This document shows, piece by piece, positions 22,793-32,129 of a DNA stretch of 35,286 nt. Position numbers and translations under genes: made by a program. The notes beneath the pieces were generated by a model, which was given only the letters and a program-made list of their open reading frames with translations, was not told the origin of the DNA and ran no database searches. The DNA comes from an uncultured Clostridia bacterium. Lineage in GTDB: Bacteria > Bacillota > Peptococcia > Peptococcales > Peptococcaceae. Location of the stretch: positions 1 to 35,286 of the forward strand of contig CALXUG010000032.1 of assembly GCA_944391625.1 (NCBI GenBank), given 5' to 3'. Numbering within the stretch: position 1 is the first letter of the stretch; each line of letters starts with the position of its first letter.

Positions 22793-23135
22793 ATTGGTTG
22801 ACTAAGCCGTAAGCCGGGTTCTGTCGTTGAATGGTCATCTATCTCGAATCCCAGTTGCCTGGAATCTCCAGCGACCTACCCGAGAACGGAGCGGGCCACT
22901 CCATCTATTCTCCTATTAGGTCTTGCACCAGATGGGGTTTACCAAGCCGACAAGTCACCTTGCCGCTGGTGCGCTCTTACCGCACCGTTTCATCCTTACC
23001 TGCAAGCAGGCGGTTTGTTTTCTGTGGCACTTTCCTTAAGGTCACCCTCACTGGCCGTTAGCCAGCATCCTGCCCTGTGGAGCCCGGACTTTCCTCAGCC
23101 TTGCGGCCGCGACCATTTCACTTACTCATCCCAAC
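22793..23135 (-). ncRNA. rnpB: RNase P RNA
   Basis: The RNA subunit of RNase P, which trims tRNA 5' leaders. The conserved opening GAGGAAAGTCCGGGCTCC, the GGGTGACCTTAAGGAAAGTGCCACAG-type core (written here as two parts, GGGTGACC and AAAGTGCCACAG), GGTAAACCCC, and the closing AGAACCCGGCTTACGGC are all readable on the minus strand. Ends are set by the P1 pairing of TTGG..TAAG (5') with CTTA..CCAA (3'), so they are accurate to a few bases. About 343 nt, normal for bacteria. Confidence 0.95.
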
Positions 23136-23344
23136 ACAATTACGTATTATATCATAAAATATCGTAAAGTTCCACTAAAAATATGAATTTCAGCGATTCT
23201 TTTTTACTAATATTTGCTGAATCGCTCAAAGCACTGCCATGTTAGTTCCAATTCAACCTTTATCATATTTTGTGGCTTTCAAAAACACCAACACCAGGAA
23301 TAAATTCTAACATAACATCCTGGCATTTTTTGTTACATAAATTT

Positions 23345-24595
23345 TCAACCAACCAGCTCTGCCATTTGCTGTGGCGATATGGACAAAATTTCATCTATTT
23401 GCCCAAACAAATTGCGCTTTACATACAAACACAAACCAGTTTCTGCCCCACTCTCATAATAGGTGTAGCTGCCGTCACAGTCCAGCAACTGATACACCGG
23501 CTTGCCCTGCCACTGAGCGCTGCCGTCTCCCAGTTCTAACAACCCCCATGCCTGATACTGCCGTTGCCGCTTTTCCCAAGTTTGCTCCGACCACAGAGCA
23601 GACAGCAGAGAATCTTGTTCCGCCATAATAATATCCGCCTCTTCCTCGGCAGTGGTGGCAGTTTGCAACATGGTTGTGCCATCCTGCTCCTGCAGCGGAT
23701 TTGACACAAAAGCCGACTCATCAGCACTGTATGCCACCGCTGCCGCTTCTACTGCCTGACCACCGGACAATGGAGAAGGCAACAGCAATATGAAAACCAC
23801 CAACAGCACCATAGCCGCCGCTATCTGTTTTTTCATCACCGGAATATGCTGACTGACAGGTGTGTTTCCCACAAAAGTCAGCATTCCGCTAACTATGCCC
23901 GCAACAGTCAGGCACAACCCCAACAAACACAATACGGCTCTTTGCTGCACTGCAGTCGGCAAAAGAAAAAACAATGGCTCGCCAGCGCTGTCTGTCGGCA
24001 CCTGCGCCACCCCCTGCAGATAAAACTGCTGCCCTGTCAAATCCCAGCCTGTAAATGGCGCCAATCCATTACTACACAACAGGTAAAACATAAATCCATA
24101 CAGCAAAGCCGGATGCACTGTACCAAGCAGAAGGCTCATACCCAACACAAACAGCATAGCCGGCAGCAGACTGAACAAAACAGGAACCAACAGCTGCAAT
24201 CCATCCCCTGCTGCAAAGCAGCGCTGGCAGAACAATACCTGCAGCCCCCAAACCAATAATGCTGTCAAACACACTGCAAATATAACTACCCCACAACGCA
24301 GCAAGCCATAACCCAGGGCAGAATATGGGGCAGCCTGGCGCAGTTGGGCTATTTGCTGTTCTTTAACACCAAACCACTGGCTGATAAAAAACGCCTCCAT
24401 CATCAAAAGCAGCGGCAAAATTTTGCTAAAACAAGCGCCAGTGCTCCAGCCGGAAAACGGCGCTGCGCCACCGATCCCCAGCACCATCTCGCTGCCCATG
24501 GTCAACCAGCAAAACACTGCCGTCAAAAACAACAGCGCCAAAAAAATTTTGTTCCGCAGTAAACGTTTCCCTTCATAATAAAATAGCCTGGTCAA
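23345..24595 (-). CDS. ABC exporter permease subunit with extracytoplasmic tail
   Basis: A 416-residue protein with an N-terminal cytoplasmic MTRLFYYEGKRLLRNKIFL, then about six membrane helices to residue ~270, and a soluble C-terminal domain of ~140 residues after another helix. The start is a TTG; the one at 24595 is 9 nt after GGAGG and preferred over the one at 24601 (3 nt). It overlaps the end of the permease-peptidase gene by 23 bases. Together with that protein and the ATPase it forms an ABC-2-like transporter. Substrate unknown. Confidence 0.75.
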   Translation of the reverse strand: MTRLFYYEGKRLLRNKIFLALLFLTAVFCWLTMGSEMVLGIGGAAPFSGWSTGACFSKILPLLLMMEAFFISQWFGVKEQQIAQLRQAAPYSALGYGLLRCGVVIFAVCLTALLVWGLQVLFCQRCFAAGDGLQLLVPVLFSLLPAMLFVLGMSLLLGTVHPALLYGFMFYLLCSNGLAPFTGWDLTGQQFYLQGVAQVPTDSAGEPLFFLLPTAVQQRAVLCLLGLCLTVAGIVSGMLTFVGNTPVSQHIPVMKKQIAAAMVLLVVFILLLPSPLSGGQAVEAAAVAYSADESAFVSNPLQEQDGTTMLQTATTAEEEADIIMAEQDSLLSALWSEQTWEKRQRQYQAWGLLELGDGSAQWQGKPVYQLLDCDGSYTYYESGAETGLCLYVKRNLFGQIDEILSISPQQMAELVG

Positions 24596-26780
24596 GATCA
24601 AACGCCTCCTCTGTCAAACCACTGACCTGTAAAAAATCCTGCCAGGTAAGATAACCCGGCATCTGCTGTCCACCGTCGGCAAATAACTGTGACAATACCG
24701 CATCCATAGCCTCTTCGCCGCCTAGCAGCTGTTCTGCCTGCAGCAGCAATAAAGGCATCACCGCATAACGGCTGATAGATTCCTGCTCAGCCACCAAATT
24801 GGCCCGATAAGCCTCCGGCAGCTGCTCCAATAATTCTGGATGGCGGTAATAATACGACTTTTGCAGCTGTCTGGCGTCCTGTTTCCATTGCTCCACATAA
24901 TGTTGCTGGGCATAATCGGTGCCATATTGCTCCTTCATCATACGGTAGGTGGTGTAGCAGGTCATGCCCTCACTGCTCCAGGGGCCTTCATCCCAAAACA
25001 TCCAGCTCAGCCCCCACCACTGATGCACAATTTCATGGGCCAGTACCTCTGCGCTGCTGGCACCCCGGGCTGCATCATTCAAACTTTGCGGGCTAAAAAT
25101 GGTTTCGCCCATCACGCTGAAATTGCCAAATGCACCACCGCCCATGGCATAGGCGCTTTCTTCCACCAGTTGCAGCGGATTGTCCCGATCAAAAGGCAGC
25201 GGCCCATAATGAGCAGCGCAATAATTAAGCGTGTGGGCAATCTGTTCCAATGCGCCCATCTGCTGCAAACTTTGCTGCTGCTGTCTGGGATAATAAAAAT
25301 TGACATACATACCTGCCTCCTCCATGGTCTGCTTTACATACTCCGCTGCATACAAATTAACGCGGGCCTCCTGACTGACCGATCGCCACAGCGTACTGCC
25401 CTGCCGCTGTTCCATCCGTTCCAACTGCTGCCCGTTGGTAACAGGCACCAGATGATCGGGCAATGTAAAATAAAATTCGGTTTGATCGTCCGCTTCTCGC
25501 TGCAAGTAAAATTTGGGACCCAGTTTACTATTAGATAATTCCACATACCTATTGCTAATGCTGCCGCCCATCAGACTGTCCCGCAGAATGGACCAGATTT
25601 TGGGCTGCCCACTGTACAAAACAGTCAATCTCCGCCCCTCTCCGGCAGGCAGTAAAAACTCAATGGTTTTGGCATTATCCACATCATTGTGCAAATCAGT
25701 AAATGTCAAAGACTGCCCATCCAGCAGCATGGCACTGATTGTATAACCAGGATCTATTTGAAAACTGCACAATTCAGCATCAGTTCCCCGGTTATGCAGC
25801 ACATATTCGGCCGTTCCCTCTAAACTTCCGGCCCAGCCATCAATGGCAACCTCCAAACGGCTGTGCTGCAAAAAGATATCTTCCGGTGCAACCTGTTCCG
25901 CAAAAACCGGCTCCAAAGGACTATCATCAATAAAAGGCTCCTGCACCATGCACAGCGCTGCGCCGCTCAAACACAACAACGCCGTCAGCAAGACCTTTTT
26001 ATTTTGTTGCACCTGATATTGAACTGAACCCAGCAAGCCCAACTGATATCGGCGCAAAGCCAGCAGGCTCACCAACCACAATCCCACTGCCAGCAAAAAC
26101 CAGCACAATCGGTTGTAGCACGCCAGCGACAGGGCCGGTCGATTGCTGAATGCATCGGACATCACCGGCACCAACGGATTGATCCAGCGCAGCAGATACT
26201 GCCCGTCAGCCCAGGTGCTGCAGCTAAAAAACACCAGCATGGCGCAGAGCAGCGCCGCCAGCAGCAGCCGATTGGTCAGCTGATAACAGCTAACCGCCAG
26301 TAAAATCGCCAGCAGCCAACAGGGCAACAGCAAAACTACACCGCTGAGCCCATACAGCCCAATGGAAAAGGATGGTATCTGCGCCATGGTCCAGGGAAGC
26401 CACAACAGCAACAACACCAGCCAAACCTGCAATGCTGTTTGCAGCAACGCCGCTGTTTTAGCCACCTGCAGCTCTGTCAGAGATAGGGCCGCCTCAGTCA
26501 GCGGCTCCATATGTTGTTTTTGCACCCGATCCAGTTCCAACAAGGTCAGCACCATCCAGACCAAGGCACCGCCCAAACCGGCAGCCAGCTGGGGATTAGC
26601 CAAATACAGAGAAGTGGCAGTCAAATTGGTAGCTGGCTGATACCAGTACAATCCCAGCACAGGCATACACAAACAAATCAACGCGCCAAGCCGCACCCAT
26701 TTTTGAGCGCGCAGCCGTTTTTTCTCTAACCGATACAAACGCCATCGTCTGCGCCAAAGTTGTTTTGTTTCCTCACTCAT
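24573..26780 (-). CDS. ABC permease fused to M1-family aminopeptidase
   Basis: A 735-residue fusion. The first ~290 residues carry six or seven membrane helices, like an ABC-2 permease. The remainder is an M1 peptidase-like ectodomain with an N-terminal beta domain, a GGGAFGN element in the place of the GAMEN exopeptidase motif, and HEIVH at ~581-585 with a downstream Glu in SSEGMTCY. HEIVH to Glu spans 17 residues, one fewer than the classical 18. The ATG at 26780 follows GGGAGGT. It overlaps both neighbours, so all three genes form one operon. Likely role: export and trimming of a peptide, or a membrane stress response; inferred. Confidence 0.88.
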   Translation of the reverse strand: MSEETKQLWRRRWRLYRLEKKRLRAQKWVRLGALICLCMPVLGLYWYQPATNLTATSLYLANPQLAAGLGGALVWMVLTLLELDRVQKQHMEPLTEAALSLTELQVAKTAALLQTALQVWLVLLLLWLPWTMAQIPSFSIGLYGLSGVVLLLPCWLLAILLAVSCYQLTNRLLLAALLCAMLVFFSCSTWADGQYLLRWINPLVPVMSDAFSNRPALSLACYNRLCWFLLAVGLWLVSLLALRRYQLGLLGSVQYQVQQNKKVLLTALLCLSGAALCMVQEPFIDDSPLEPVFAEQVAPEDIFLQHSRLEVAIDGWAGSLEGTAEYVLHNRGTDAELCSFQIDPGYTISAMLLDGQSLTFTDLHNDVDNAKTIEFLLPAGEGRRLTVLYSGQPKIWSILRDSLMGGSISNRYVELSNSKLGPKFYLQREADDQTEFYFTLPDHLVPVTNGQQLERMEQRQGSTLWRSVSQEARVNLYAAEYVKQTMEEAGMYVNFYYPRQQQQSLQQMGALEQIAHTLNYCAAHYGPLPFDRDNPLQLVEESAYAMGGGAFGNFSVMGETIFSPQSLNDAARGASSAEVLAHEIVHQWWGLSWMFWDEGPWSSEGMTCYTTYRMMKEQYGTDYAQQHYVEQWKQDARQLQKSYYYRHPELLEQLPEAYRANLVAEQESISRYAVMPLLLLQAEQLLGGEEAMDAVLSQLFADGGQQMPGYLTWQDFLQVSGLTEEAFDLDQAILL

Positions 26781-27642
26781 TTTGACTACCTCCCTGATGC
26801 AATACATACAGATAGCCATCTTCCAAAGTTGGCTCGGCAGGCTGGGCAAAATCAGGCAGCTGCTGGCATACCACACGGCAGCGCACACCCTGCGCCCTGT
26901 CCTGACGGCCCGTCACCCAGTACGGTTCCGATAAATAGGCCAGCATGCTTTCATCCATCAGCGCCACATGACCATCTGCCTGCTGCTGCAGCTGCCATGG
27001 CGCACCGTCAAACAAAATCCTGCCTTCATACAGCACAATCAACCGGTTGCAAATAGACTGCACATCCTCAATAATATGGGTGGACAGCAGTACAATCTTA
27101 TCAGTCGCCTGCCCGGCAAATAAGTTACGAAATCGGATGCGCTCCTCCGGATCCAACCCCACCGTCGGCTCATCCAAAATCAACAACCGGGGACTGCCCA
27201 GCAATGCCTGTGCGATTCCTACCCGCTGCCGCTGCCCGCCGGATAAAGCGCTGATTTTCTTTTTTCGCTGTTCAGTCAAACCAGTCTGTTCCAATATCTG
27301 CCGCAGTTGCTCTCCATTACCGGTACAATTCTTTAGCGCAGCCATATAATCCAGAAACTGCTCCACCGTTAGTTCCTCATATAAACCAAACCGCTGCGGC
27401 AAATAGCCCAACGCTGCTTTCAATTGCCGCTGCTGTTGACGCAGTGGGATTCCATCCAGCCTGATTTCACCGCTGCTGGGCAGCAAACCGGCCACCAAAA
27501 GCTGCATCATGGTACTTTTACCCGCCCCGTTGGGCCCCAGCAGACCAATCATACCCGGCGACTGCAGTTCCAGACAAATATCCTGCAGCGCCACCTTGCC
27601 GGAAGTATATTGCTTTGTAATGTGTTCCAATGTAAGATTCAC
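26773..27642 (-). CDS. ABC transporter ATP-binding protein
   Basis: A 289-residue ATPase with Walker A GPNGAGKST (~37-45), signature LSGGQRQRVGIAQALLG, Walker B RLLILDEPTVGLDPEE and H-loop STHIIEDV. It has a short C-terminal extension, as in ABC-2/antibiotic exporter ATPases. It uses a GTG start 9 nt after GGAG and is the first gene of the three-gene exporter operon. Partners are the two downstream permease proteins. Confidence 0.94.
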   Translation of the reverse strand: MNLTLEHITKQYTSGKVALQDICLELQSPGMIGLLGPNGAGKSTMMQLLVAGLLPSSGEIRLDGIPLRQQQRQLKAALGYLPQRFGLYEELTVEQFLDYMAALKNCTGNGEQLRQILEQTGLTEQRKKKISALSGGQRQRVGIAQALLGSPRLLILDEPTVGLDPEERIRFRNLFAGQATDKIVLLSTHIIEDVQSICNRLIVLYEGRILFDGAPWQLQQQADGHVALMDESMLAYLSEPYWVTGRQDRAQGVRCRVVCQQLPDFAQPAEPTLEDGYLYVLHQGGSQNE

Positions 27643-27669
27643 CGTTTTTCACTCCTTTTTGTTGATGCA

Positions 27670-27678
27670 GTCAGTATA
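27670..27678 (-). promoter_or_regulatory. Extended -10 promoter of the ABC exporter operon
   Basis: TGTTATACT-type extended -10 (TATACT at 27678-27673, minus strand), ~30 bases before the ATPase start. The -35 is weak. It is divergent from the threonine aldolase promoter, about 55 bases apart. Confidence 0.5.
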
Positions 27679-27732
27679 ACAGAGGGCTGTGGAGCTGCTG
27701 TGAATCCTTTATGGAGTTTGTGTGAAATCTTC

Positions 27733-27761
27733 TTGCCCCGTTCCTGAAAGTATGCTAGTAT
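27733..27761 (+). promoter_or_regulatory. Promoter of the threonine aldolase gene
   Basis: TTGCCC (27733-27738), a 17-bp spacer and TAGTAT (27756-27761), 40 bases before the start codon. Confidence 0.6.
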
Positions 27762-27800
27762 AAAGCTGAAAATTTTGACAAAACAAAGGAGTTCTCAAGT

Positions 27801-28835
27801 ATGATTCGATTTGAATGCGATTATGGCGAAGGTTGTCATCCCGCCATTTTACAGCGAATGCTGGAAACCAACATGGAACAGACGCCGGGCTATGGACAGG
27901 ATATTCACTGTCAGCAGGCAGCGGCTCTGATCAAACAATTCTGCGGCAGCGATGCCATTGATGTTCATTTTCTGGTGGGCGGTACACAGGCCAACACCAC
28001 CGTTATAGCTTCTGTGCTTCGTCCCCATCAGGGCGTTATCGCCGCTGTAACCGGCCATATCAATGCCCATGAAACAGGAGCCATTGAAGCAACCGGCCAC
28101 AAAGTGCTGCCGTTACTCAGTGCAGACGGAAAAATTACCGCTGCCCAGGTAGCAGACTATTGCCGCACCCATTGGGAGGACAGCACCTTTGAACATATGG
28201 TGCAGCCTGGCATGGTGTATATCTCCCAGCCTACCGAAAACGGTACCCTGTACAGCAAGGCAGAATTGCAGCAGCTTCATGCAGTCTGCCGGCAATATCA
28301 TCTGCCTCTGTTCTTAGACGGCGCCCGTTTGGGCTATGGGCTGGCATCTCCGGCCAACGATGCTTCTATTCAGGATATTGTGTCCTGCTGCGATGTGTTT
28401 TATATCGGCGGCACCAAAGTGGGCACTTTATTCGGTGAGGCAGTGGTCATCGTGCAGGATGAACTGAAAAAGGATTTCCGTTATCATATCAAACAGCATG
28501 GTGGCATGCTGGCCAAAGGACGGCTGCTGGGCATTCAGTTTAAAACATTATTTCAGGATCAGCTCTATCTGCAGATTTCCCGTCATGCAGTAGATTTGGC
28601 GCTGCAAATCAAACAGGCTTTTGCCGAAAAGCAAATTCCTTTCTTGTATGAGTCTGATACCAATCAGCAGTTCCCCATTTTGGAGGATCAGCAGCTGGCC
28701 AAACTGCAGGAAACCTACGCCGTTTCCTTTTGGAGCAAAACCGATGCAACCCACACCGCCGTGCGGTTCTGCACCAGCTGGGCCACCGACCCTGCTGCTG
28801 TCAAACAGTTGATTAGCGATATTCAGGCGCTGTAA
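27801..28835 (+). CDS. ltaE: Low-specificity threonine aldolase
   Basis: A 344-residue PLP enzyme of fold type I that splits threonine or allo-threonine to glycine and acetaldehyde. Seen: FECDYGEGCHPAIL at the N-terminus, FLVGGTQANTTVIASVLRPHQGVI, the Asp of LFLDGARLGYGL and the PLP Lys in YIGGTKVGTLFGEAVV. Length fits the family. A clear ribosome site, AAAGGAG, precedes the ATG. Related beta-eliminating lyases share the fold, so the exact substrate is inferred. It is a single gene ending in a convergent terminator. Confidence 0.9.
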   Translation: MIRFECDYGEGCHPAILQRMLETNMEQTPGYGQDIHCQQAAALIKQFCGSDAIDVHFLVGGTQANTTVIASVLRPHQGVIAAVTGHINAHETGAIEATGHKVLPLLSADGKITAAQVADYCRTHWEDSTFEHMVQPGMVYISQPTENGTLYSKAELQQLHAVCRQYHLPLFLDGARLGYGLASPANDASIQDIVSCCDVFYIGGTKVGTLFGEAVVIVQDELKKDFRYHIKQHGGMLAKGRLLGIQFKTLFQDQLYLQISRHAVDLALQIKQAFAEKQIPFLYESDTNQQFPILEDQQLAKLQETYAVSFWSKTDATHTAVRFCTSWATDPAAVKQLISDIQAL

Positions 28836-28874
28836 CCATTCCCATAACAGCACCCTGACCATTATCCTTTGCAC

Positions 28875-28955
28875 AAAAAAAGACGCATTCTCAACTCTGA
28901 CCGACAATGGACGATGATGTCCTTGCCAGACAGATTGAAAATGCGTCTTTTTATT
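28875..28955. terminator. Bidirectional terminator between ltaE and the 29018 gene
   Basis: AAAGACGCATT (28879-28889) pairs with AATGCGTCTTT (28940-28950). A-runs flank the left side and T-runs the right, with ~50 bases between the arms. It serves both convergent transcripts. Confidence 0.75.
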
Positions 28956-29017
28956 TTTATATTTTGACAATGCGCCCGCAAACAAACTATGTTGCAGCAA
29001 GGTTTCCTCCTTACATG

Positions 29018-29515
29018 TCAGCTGTACCATTCCAACACAAACAGCAGCCGTCTGTACTCCTGCCCATCGCCCAGGGTTACCTGCGGCAGAAACAGCAACA
29101 ACAATTGATCATCGGTATTTCCGTCAATATCGGTTTTCTGCCAGTAAGAAAACCCTCGCTGCCATTCCGGCGACAATGGAACATACGCTTGCTCCACTTC
29201 CAAAAAAGTTAATACATCCTGATAAAGTTCATTGCCAAGCGGTTTATCGGCACGCCAATATCCCTGGGCAAAAAACTGCTTCATATCGCCGGTATATTGC
29301 CAGATGGAATAACTCTGTCCATCGCCAAGCCAACCGCGGCCTGTTTGGCAATACAACAGTGTGAGATCTTCCTCCGGCAGCCAATGCACACCAAACACCT
29401 CCTGCAAATTAGAAAAATCAGGCTGCTCCTGCGCTCCCACATCCTCTGTCTGCATCAGCCAGAGAACACCCAGTAAAAACACCAAAACAACAATTGGTTT
29501 GCCATAAGCTTTCAT
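29018..29515 (-). CDS. Exported protein, paralogue of the 29533 gene
   Basis: A 165-residue protein with one N-terminal hydrophobic segment (PIVVLVFLLGVLWLM) acting as anchor or signal. A soluble domain follows with GRGWLGDGQSYSIWQYTGD and a C-terminal DQLLLLFLPQVTLGDGQEYRRLLFVLEWYS. These blocks align with the upstream gene, so the two are tandem duplicates. The ATG follows GGGGG after 10 nt and lies 17 bases past the previous stop. No known domain recognised; the repeated W/Y-rich GDG motifs are the conserved part. Confidence 0.7.
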   Translation of the reverse strand: MKAYGKPIVVLVFLLGVLWLMQTEDVGAQEQPDFSNLQEVFGVHWLPEEDLTLLYCQTGRGWLGDGQSYSIWQYTGDMKQFFAQGYWRADKPLGNELYQDVLTFLEVEQAYVPLSPEWQRGFSYWQKTDIDGNTDDQLLLLFLPQVTLGDGQEYRRLLFVLEWYS

Positions 29516-29532
29516 GGTTTATCATCCCCCTG

Positions 29533-30051
29533 TCAGCTGTACCTTTCTATCACAAACAACAGATTCTTATATTGCAGTCCATCTCCCAGCTTTCCCTGCG
29601 GTAAAAAGATTAGCAGCAGCTGGTCATCGCCATATCCGTCAGCATCTATAGTCTGATAATAATAGCCCGCCTGCTCCCAATCCTGCGGCAGATAATATCG
29701 GTCTACATCCAGAGATTCCGATTGGGCCACCTCCTGAAACAACTGCTGCTGGAAAGGCTGCCCATCCTCTGCCCAATCAATGTCCTGCAAAAGCTGCTGA
29801 CTATCTTTTATTTGCCATACGCTGTAAACTTCACCATCACCAAACCAGCCCCGATTTTCTTTCTGATACAGGCAGTTCATTGATTCGTCAGACAACACGA
29901 CCGCAAAATTTTCCTGCAAAGCAGAACCCAGCTGGGCTGCCTGTTTCTCGTTGGGTGTCAACTGCGCTGCAATAAACAAAATAACACATACTTCTATCAA
30001 AATAAGCAGCCACACTTTTTTATTCCTGCCTATCCGCGTTTTCTTTTCCAT
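29533..30051 (-). CDS. Exported protein, paralogue of the 29018 gene
   Basis: A 172-residue protein with a basic N-terminus and one membrane helix (VWLLILIEVCVILFIAA), then an extracytoplasmic domain. It shares NRGWFGDGEVYSVWQIKD, YLPQDWEQAGYYYQTIDADGYGDDQLLLIFLPQ and LGDGLQYKNLLFVIERYS with the downstream gene. First gene of a two-gene unit with a strong promoter at 30118-30145. Function unknown; a membrane-tethered sensor or inhibitor is possible but not shown. Confidence 0.7.
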   Translation of the reverse strand: MEKKTRIGRNKKVWLLILIEVCVILFIAAQLTPNEKQAAQLGSALQENFAVVLSDESMNCLYQKENRGWFGDGEVYSVWQIKDSQQLLQDIDWAEDGQPFQQQLFQEVAQSESLDVDRYYLPQDWEQAGYYYQTIDADGYGDDQLLLIFLPQGKLGDGLQYKNLLFVIERYS

Positions 30052-30117
30052 GAATATCCCCCGCTTCCTCTACAGATTCATTACGTCCATCTGTATGAAT
30101 GTCTGTAGTACACTTTT

Positions 30118-30145
30118 ATCATAGCAAATTTTTCATTTTTGTCAA
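30118..30145 (-). promoter_or_regulatory. Promoter of the tandem exported-protein genes
   Basis: TTGACA (30145-30140), a 16-bp spacer and TATGAT (30123-30118) on the minus strand. The 5' leader contains an ACAGAT/ATCTGT hairpin (30072-30094). Confidence 0.7.
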
Positions 30146-30204
30146 GTGTAAAACAAAAGTGAAACAGTACCCACTCCAACCTGGCTCCTATTCAAAAATC
30201 CCAT

Positions 30205-30246
30205 AAAAATATCCTCCTTACTGATTTTTACTCAGCAAAGAGGATA
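30205..30246 (-). terminator. Terminator of the tyrS-GNAT operon
   Basis: TATCCTC (30246-30240, minus strand) pairs with GAGGATA (30216-30210), and a CTGA/TCAG pairing lies inside. TTTTTA follows. It lies ~100 bases after the GNAT stop. Confidence 0.7.
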
Positions 30247-30345
30247 CTTATCATGTTCTATTTCACTGTAAAAGATCTACCTTTTTGGGCGAATATCATT
30301 TCTTCTGCAATTATTTTCAGACAGTTTTATCACCATACCGCCCTA

Positions 30346-30795
30346 TCAGCAGCTTTCTTTGTGTTTCAGATGCAGAATGGGAAAGGGATTGCCCTGCTCG
30401 TCCAGCGCAGAACGGCCAACAACTTCAAATCCCAGATGCTGATAAAATCCAACGCCCTGTTCATTTTGTTCATTGACATCTACCATAGTACAGCCCCACT
30501 GCTCCATGGCAAACTGCATCATCTGCCGTCCCCGGCCGCAGCCACGCTGATCAGGAGCGATAAACAGCATTTCCACTTTGCCTTCCGCCGCACCGATAAA
30601 TCCCACCGGCTGCTGCTGCATCAGCACAACAGCCAGCTTAGGCACTTGCTCCAGTCCTTGCTGCACCGCAGGACGCAATCCTACAATATCCGCCTCCTGC
30701 AAAAAATGATGGGTAGCTCGCACCGATGATTCCCACACCGCCTGCAACGGCTCGATCCATCCAGCCCTTTCTTCTGTTAATTCCAGCAGTTCCAT
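30346..30795 (-). CDS. GNAT-family N-acetyltransferase
   Basis: A 149-residue acetyltransferase with a core VGFIGAAEGKVEMLFIAPDQRGCGRGRQMMQFAM, where RGCGRGR is the acetyl-CoA P-loop. VDVNEQNEQGVGFYQHLGFEVVGRSALDEQGNPFPILHLK completes the fold. The ATG at 30795 has AAGGAGG 8 nt upstream. It follows tyrS by 60 bases and shares its transcript, so it is presumably also under T-box control. Acceptor unknown. Confidence 0.88.
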   Translation of the reverse strand: MELLELTEERAGWIEPLQAVWESSVRATHHFLQEADIVGLRPAVQQGLEQVPKLAVVLMQQQPVGFIGAAEGKVEMLFIAPDQRGCGRGRQMMQFAMEQWGCTMVDVNEQNEQGVGFYQHLGFEVVGRSALDEQGNPFPILHLKHKESC

Positions 30796-30855
30796 TGGTT
30801 TTGCCTCCTTGTTGTTTGAAAGGCAGGCTTGCACAACTTCCCCTATGCCAGCGTT

Positions 30856-32094
30856 CTATTCTACCACAACGCGGCGGAAGTTTTTCTTGCCCCGTTTTAC
30901 AACCAGACCTTCTCCGGCAAACTGTGCGGCAGCAAAGGTCTGCTTGATATCCTCAATTTTTTCACCGTCTACTGTTACGCCGCCCTGTTCTACAGCCCGT
31001 CTGCCTTCTGATTTGGAGTTGACCAGACCGGATTTGGCTACCAGCGTTACCACATCAATCACGCCATCGGTAAAGTCATCGGCAGTTAAGGCAGCGGTAG
31101 GCATTTCTGCTGCTACACCGCTGCTGAACAATGCCCGGGCGCTTTCCTGCGCTTTTACGGCTTCTTCTTCACTATGCACCAGCTTGGTCAACTCATACGC
31201 CAGAATTTCTTTGGCCTGATTGAGCTGGCTGCCCTCCCATTGTTCCATGGCATCAATTTGTTCCAGCGGCAGGAAGGTCAGCATGCGCAAACATTTAAGC
31301 ACATCGGCATCGTTGACATTTCTCCAGTACTGATAAAAATCAAAAGGACTGGTTTTTTCCGGATCCAGCCATACAGCGCCGGACTGGGTTTTGCCCATTT
31401 TTTTGCCCTCTGAATTAAGCAACAGCGTGATGGTCATGGCATAAGCGTCAGCACCGTCCTTACGGCGAATCAGTTCAGTGCCGCCCAGCATATTGCTCCA
31501 CTGGTCATCGCCGCCCAGCTGCATGTTGCAGCCGTATTTTTGATGCAGCACATAAAAGTCATAACTCTGCATGATCATGTAGTTAAATTCCAAAAAGCTC
31601 AGGCCCCGCTCCATCCGGTTTTTGTAGCATTCTGCCCGCAGCATGTTGTTCACGCTGAAATGTGGGCCTACTTCCCGCAGCAGTTCCACATAGTTAAGCT
31701 GCATCAGCCAGTCAGCGTTGTTAAGAAACAGCGCCTTATCATCGGAAAAATCGATAAATTTACTGATTTGCTTTTTAAAGCAGTCGCAGTTATGCTGAAT
31801 GGTTTCCACCGTCATCATCTGCCGCATATCGGTACGGCCCGATGGATCGCCGATCATGCCGGTGCCGCCGCCAACCAGCGCAATAGGTTTGTTGCCTGCC
31901 ATCTGCAGCCGTTTCATCAGACACAGCGCCATAAAGTGACCCACATGCAGGCTGTCCGCCGTCGGGTCAAAGCCAATATAAAATGTCGCTTTCCCATTGT
32001 TAATCAGCTCTTTGATTTCTTCCTCATCGGTAATCTGGGCAATCAGTCCCCGCGCTACCAGTTCATCATAAATTGTCATGTTTGTGTTTGCCAT
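30856..32094 (-). CDS. tyrS: Tyrosyl-tRNA synthetase
   Basis: A 412-residue class I synthetase charging tRNA-Tyr. It shows [15 protein letters not shown] (the HIGH-type motif), [29 protein letters not shown], the KMGKTQSG (KMSKS-type) loop and a C-terminal S4-like RNA-binding domain ([24 protein letters not shown]). It has a Tyr-specific T-box leader upstream. Confidence 0.97.
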   Translation of the reverse strand: MANTNMTIYDELVARGLIAQITDEEEIKELINNGKATFYIGFDPTADSLHVGHFMALCLMKRLQMAGNKPIALVGGGTGMIGDPSGRTDMRQMMTVETIQHNCDCFKKQISKFIDFSDDKALFLNNADWLMQLNYVELLREVGPHFSVNNMLRAECYKNRMERGLSFLEFNYMIMQSYDFYVLHQKYGCNMQLGGDDQWSNMLGGTELIRRKDGADAYAMTITLLLNSEGKKMGKTQSGAVWLDPEKTSPFDFYQYWRNVNDADVLKCLRMLTFLPLEQIDAMEQWEGSQLNQAKEILAYELTKLVHSEEEAVKAQESARALFSSGVAAEMPTAALTADDFTDGVIDVVTLVAKSGLVNSKSEGRRAVEQGGVTVDGEKIEDIKQTFAAAQFAGEGLVVKRGKKNFRRVVVE

Positions 32095-32129
32095 CTTTCT
32101 GCTCCTTTTCTAAACTACCATATCGGTTT

